Positions 5,466-6,007 of a DNA stretch of 6,007 nucleotides are shown one piece after another; positions within the stretch are counted from its first letter, which is position 1, and every line of letters begins with the position of its first letter. The notes under the pieces are model-generated. The model did not search any database and was not told where the DNA came from. It was given only the letters and a program-made list of their open reading frames with translations. Source of the stretch: Candidatus Woesearchaeota archaeon (GTDB taxonomy: Archaea > Nanobdellota > Nanobdellia > Woesearchaeales > WJKV01); assembly GCA_014728875.1 (NCBI GenBank), contig WJKV01000068.1, forward strand, positions 1-6,007. The letters run 5' to 3'. Both the position numbers and the translations under genes were made by a program.

Positions 5466-5975
5466 ATGAGAAAGCACATACTATTATACACAGGTGAAGC
5501 AGGGGGAAAGACGACAACTGCGCTCGGTCTGGCAATGAGGGCGCTCGGCCACGGCCAGAAAGTGGTGATGATACAGTTCTTGAAAGGAAGAAAAGCTATC
5601 GGCGAATACAAGATGCAGAAAAAATTGAAGAATTTCACAATCTATCAATTCGGCACGACAAAGATGCAGAATTTAAGAAAGCCGTCAGAAAAAACAAAGA
5701 AATTGATGCAGGATGGTCTGAAAAAGGCAGAGCAGGTTTCCAAGCAGAAGATAGACATGCTCATTCTTGACGAGATAAATCTGGTCTGCGCCTACAAACT
5801 TTTGCCTGTAGATGATGTCTTGAAGACATTAAAGAAGGTGCCGAAGAGAATTCCTGTTATATTGACCGGCAGGAGGGCGCCCCAGCAGCTGAAGAGGATT
5901 GCAGACATAGTCGTAAGAATGGACGATATTAAAAGACCGAAAAAGATAAGCGCGCAAAAAGGCATAGAATACTAG
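5466..5975 (+). CDS. cobA: Corrinoid adenosyltransferase, CobA/BtuR type
   Basis: 169 residues. The enzyme transfers the adenosyl group of ATP to reduced corrinoid, giving adenosylcobalamin. A P-loop, YTGEAGGKTTTALGLAMRAL (residues 8-27), matches the family's TGNGKGKTTAA-type Walker A, though two usual residues differ (Gly to Ala at 12, Lys to Gly at 13); the GxxxxGKT frame is kept. Then come VVMIQFLKG (33-41), a Walker B-like MLILDEINL (98-106), ILTGRRAPQQLKRIAD (132-147) and the closing GIEY, all family landmarks. The length is slightly below the roughly 170-200 residues typical of BtuR. The ATG lies 2 nt after the nrdJ stop; a start at 5400 in the same frame would overlap nrdJ deeply and adds no family sequence. 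GGGGAT at 5451-5456, inside the end of nrdJ, is a weak ribosome site, so translational coupling is likely. Its product is the cofactor of the upstream reductase. Confidence 0.94.
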   Translation: MRKHILLYTGEAGGKTTTALGLAMRALGHGQKVVMIQFLKGRKAIGEYKMQKKLKNFTIYQFGTTKMQNLRKPSEKTKKLMQDGLKKAEQVSKQKIDMLILDEINLVCAYKLLPVDDVLKTLKKVPKRIPVILTGRRAPQQLKRIADIVVRMDDIKRPKKISAQKGIEY

Positions 5976-6007
5976 TTGTCACTCGTAGAGGATTATATTC
6001 TTAATAC
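5976..6007. other. Short stretch after cobA, nothing recognised
   Basis: 32 bases run from the cobA stop to the window edge. They are AT-rich with no T-run or hairpin that would serve as a terminator. The next gene or the operon end lies beyond the window. Confidence 0.6.

Overview
The window reads as a stretch of an archaeal chromosome, moderately AT-rich, with lysine-rich proteins. Three things point to Archaea. The first gene is the archaeal form of DnaG (a long archaea-type N-terminal domain followed by TOPRIM). Three genes have TATA boxes (TTTAAATA or TTTTTATA) centred about 27-30 bp before an ATG, as expected for leaderless archaeal transcripts. Genes are tightly packed. The lineage cannot be fixed from 6 kb; a small-genome (DPANN-like) archaeon is plausible but only an inference.

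Layout: 1-783 (minus) is dnaG, cut by the left edge. 784-1267 is a 484-bp AT-rich non-coding stretch between dnaG and a divergent gene. It holds nested inverted repeats that read as a three-way-junction RNA (803-1001), then two further hairpins (1010-1029 and 1097-1146). 1268-2272 (plus) is a HEAT-repeat protein with a separate C-terminal domain. It converges on a minus-strand pair, with stop codons overlapping by 4 bases. That pair is 3035-3667, a helix-hairpin-helix protein of the DNA-glycosylase type, and 2269-3018, a protein with a ParB/sulfiredoxin-like GHHR motif near its C-terminus. A compact divergent promoter region of 89 bp (3668-3756) separates this pair from a plus-strand operon: 3757-5463, a class II (adenosylcobalamin-dependent) ribonucleotide reductase, and 5466-5975, a CobA/BtuR-type corrinoid adenosyltransferase.

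How the genes fit together: the nrdJ-cobA operon is the clearest functional unit. The second enzyme makes adenosylcobalamin, the cofactor the first needs to make deoxyribonucleotides, and only 2 nt separate the genes. The reductase is minimal: it has the full catalytic core but neither an ATP-cone nor the Cys-rich C-terminal tail often seen in NrdJ. The HhH and ParB-like genes probably form an operon with a DNA-related role that I cannot name.

The most unusual signal is the structured non-coding region next to dnaG. It is either an independent small RNA or a structured leader of dnaG.
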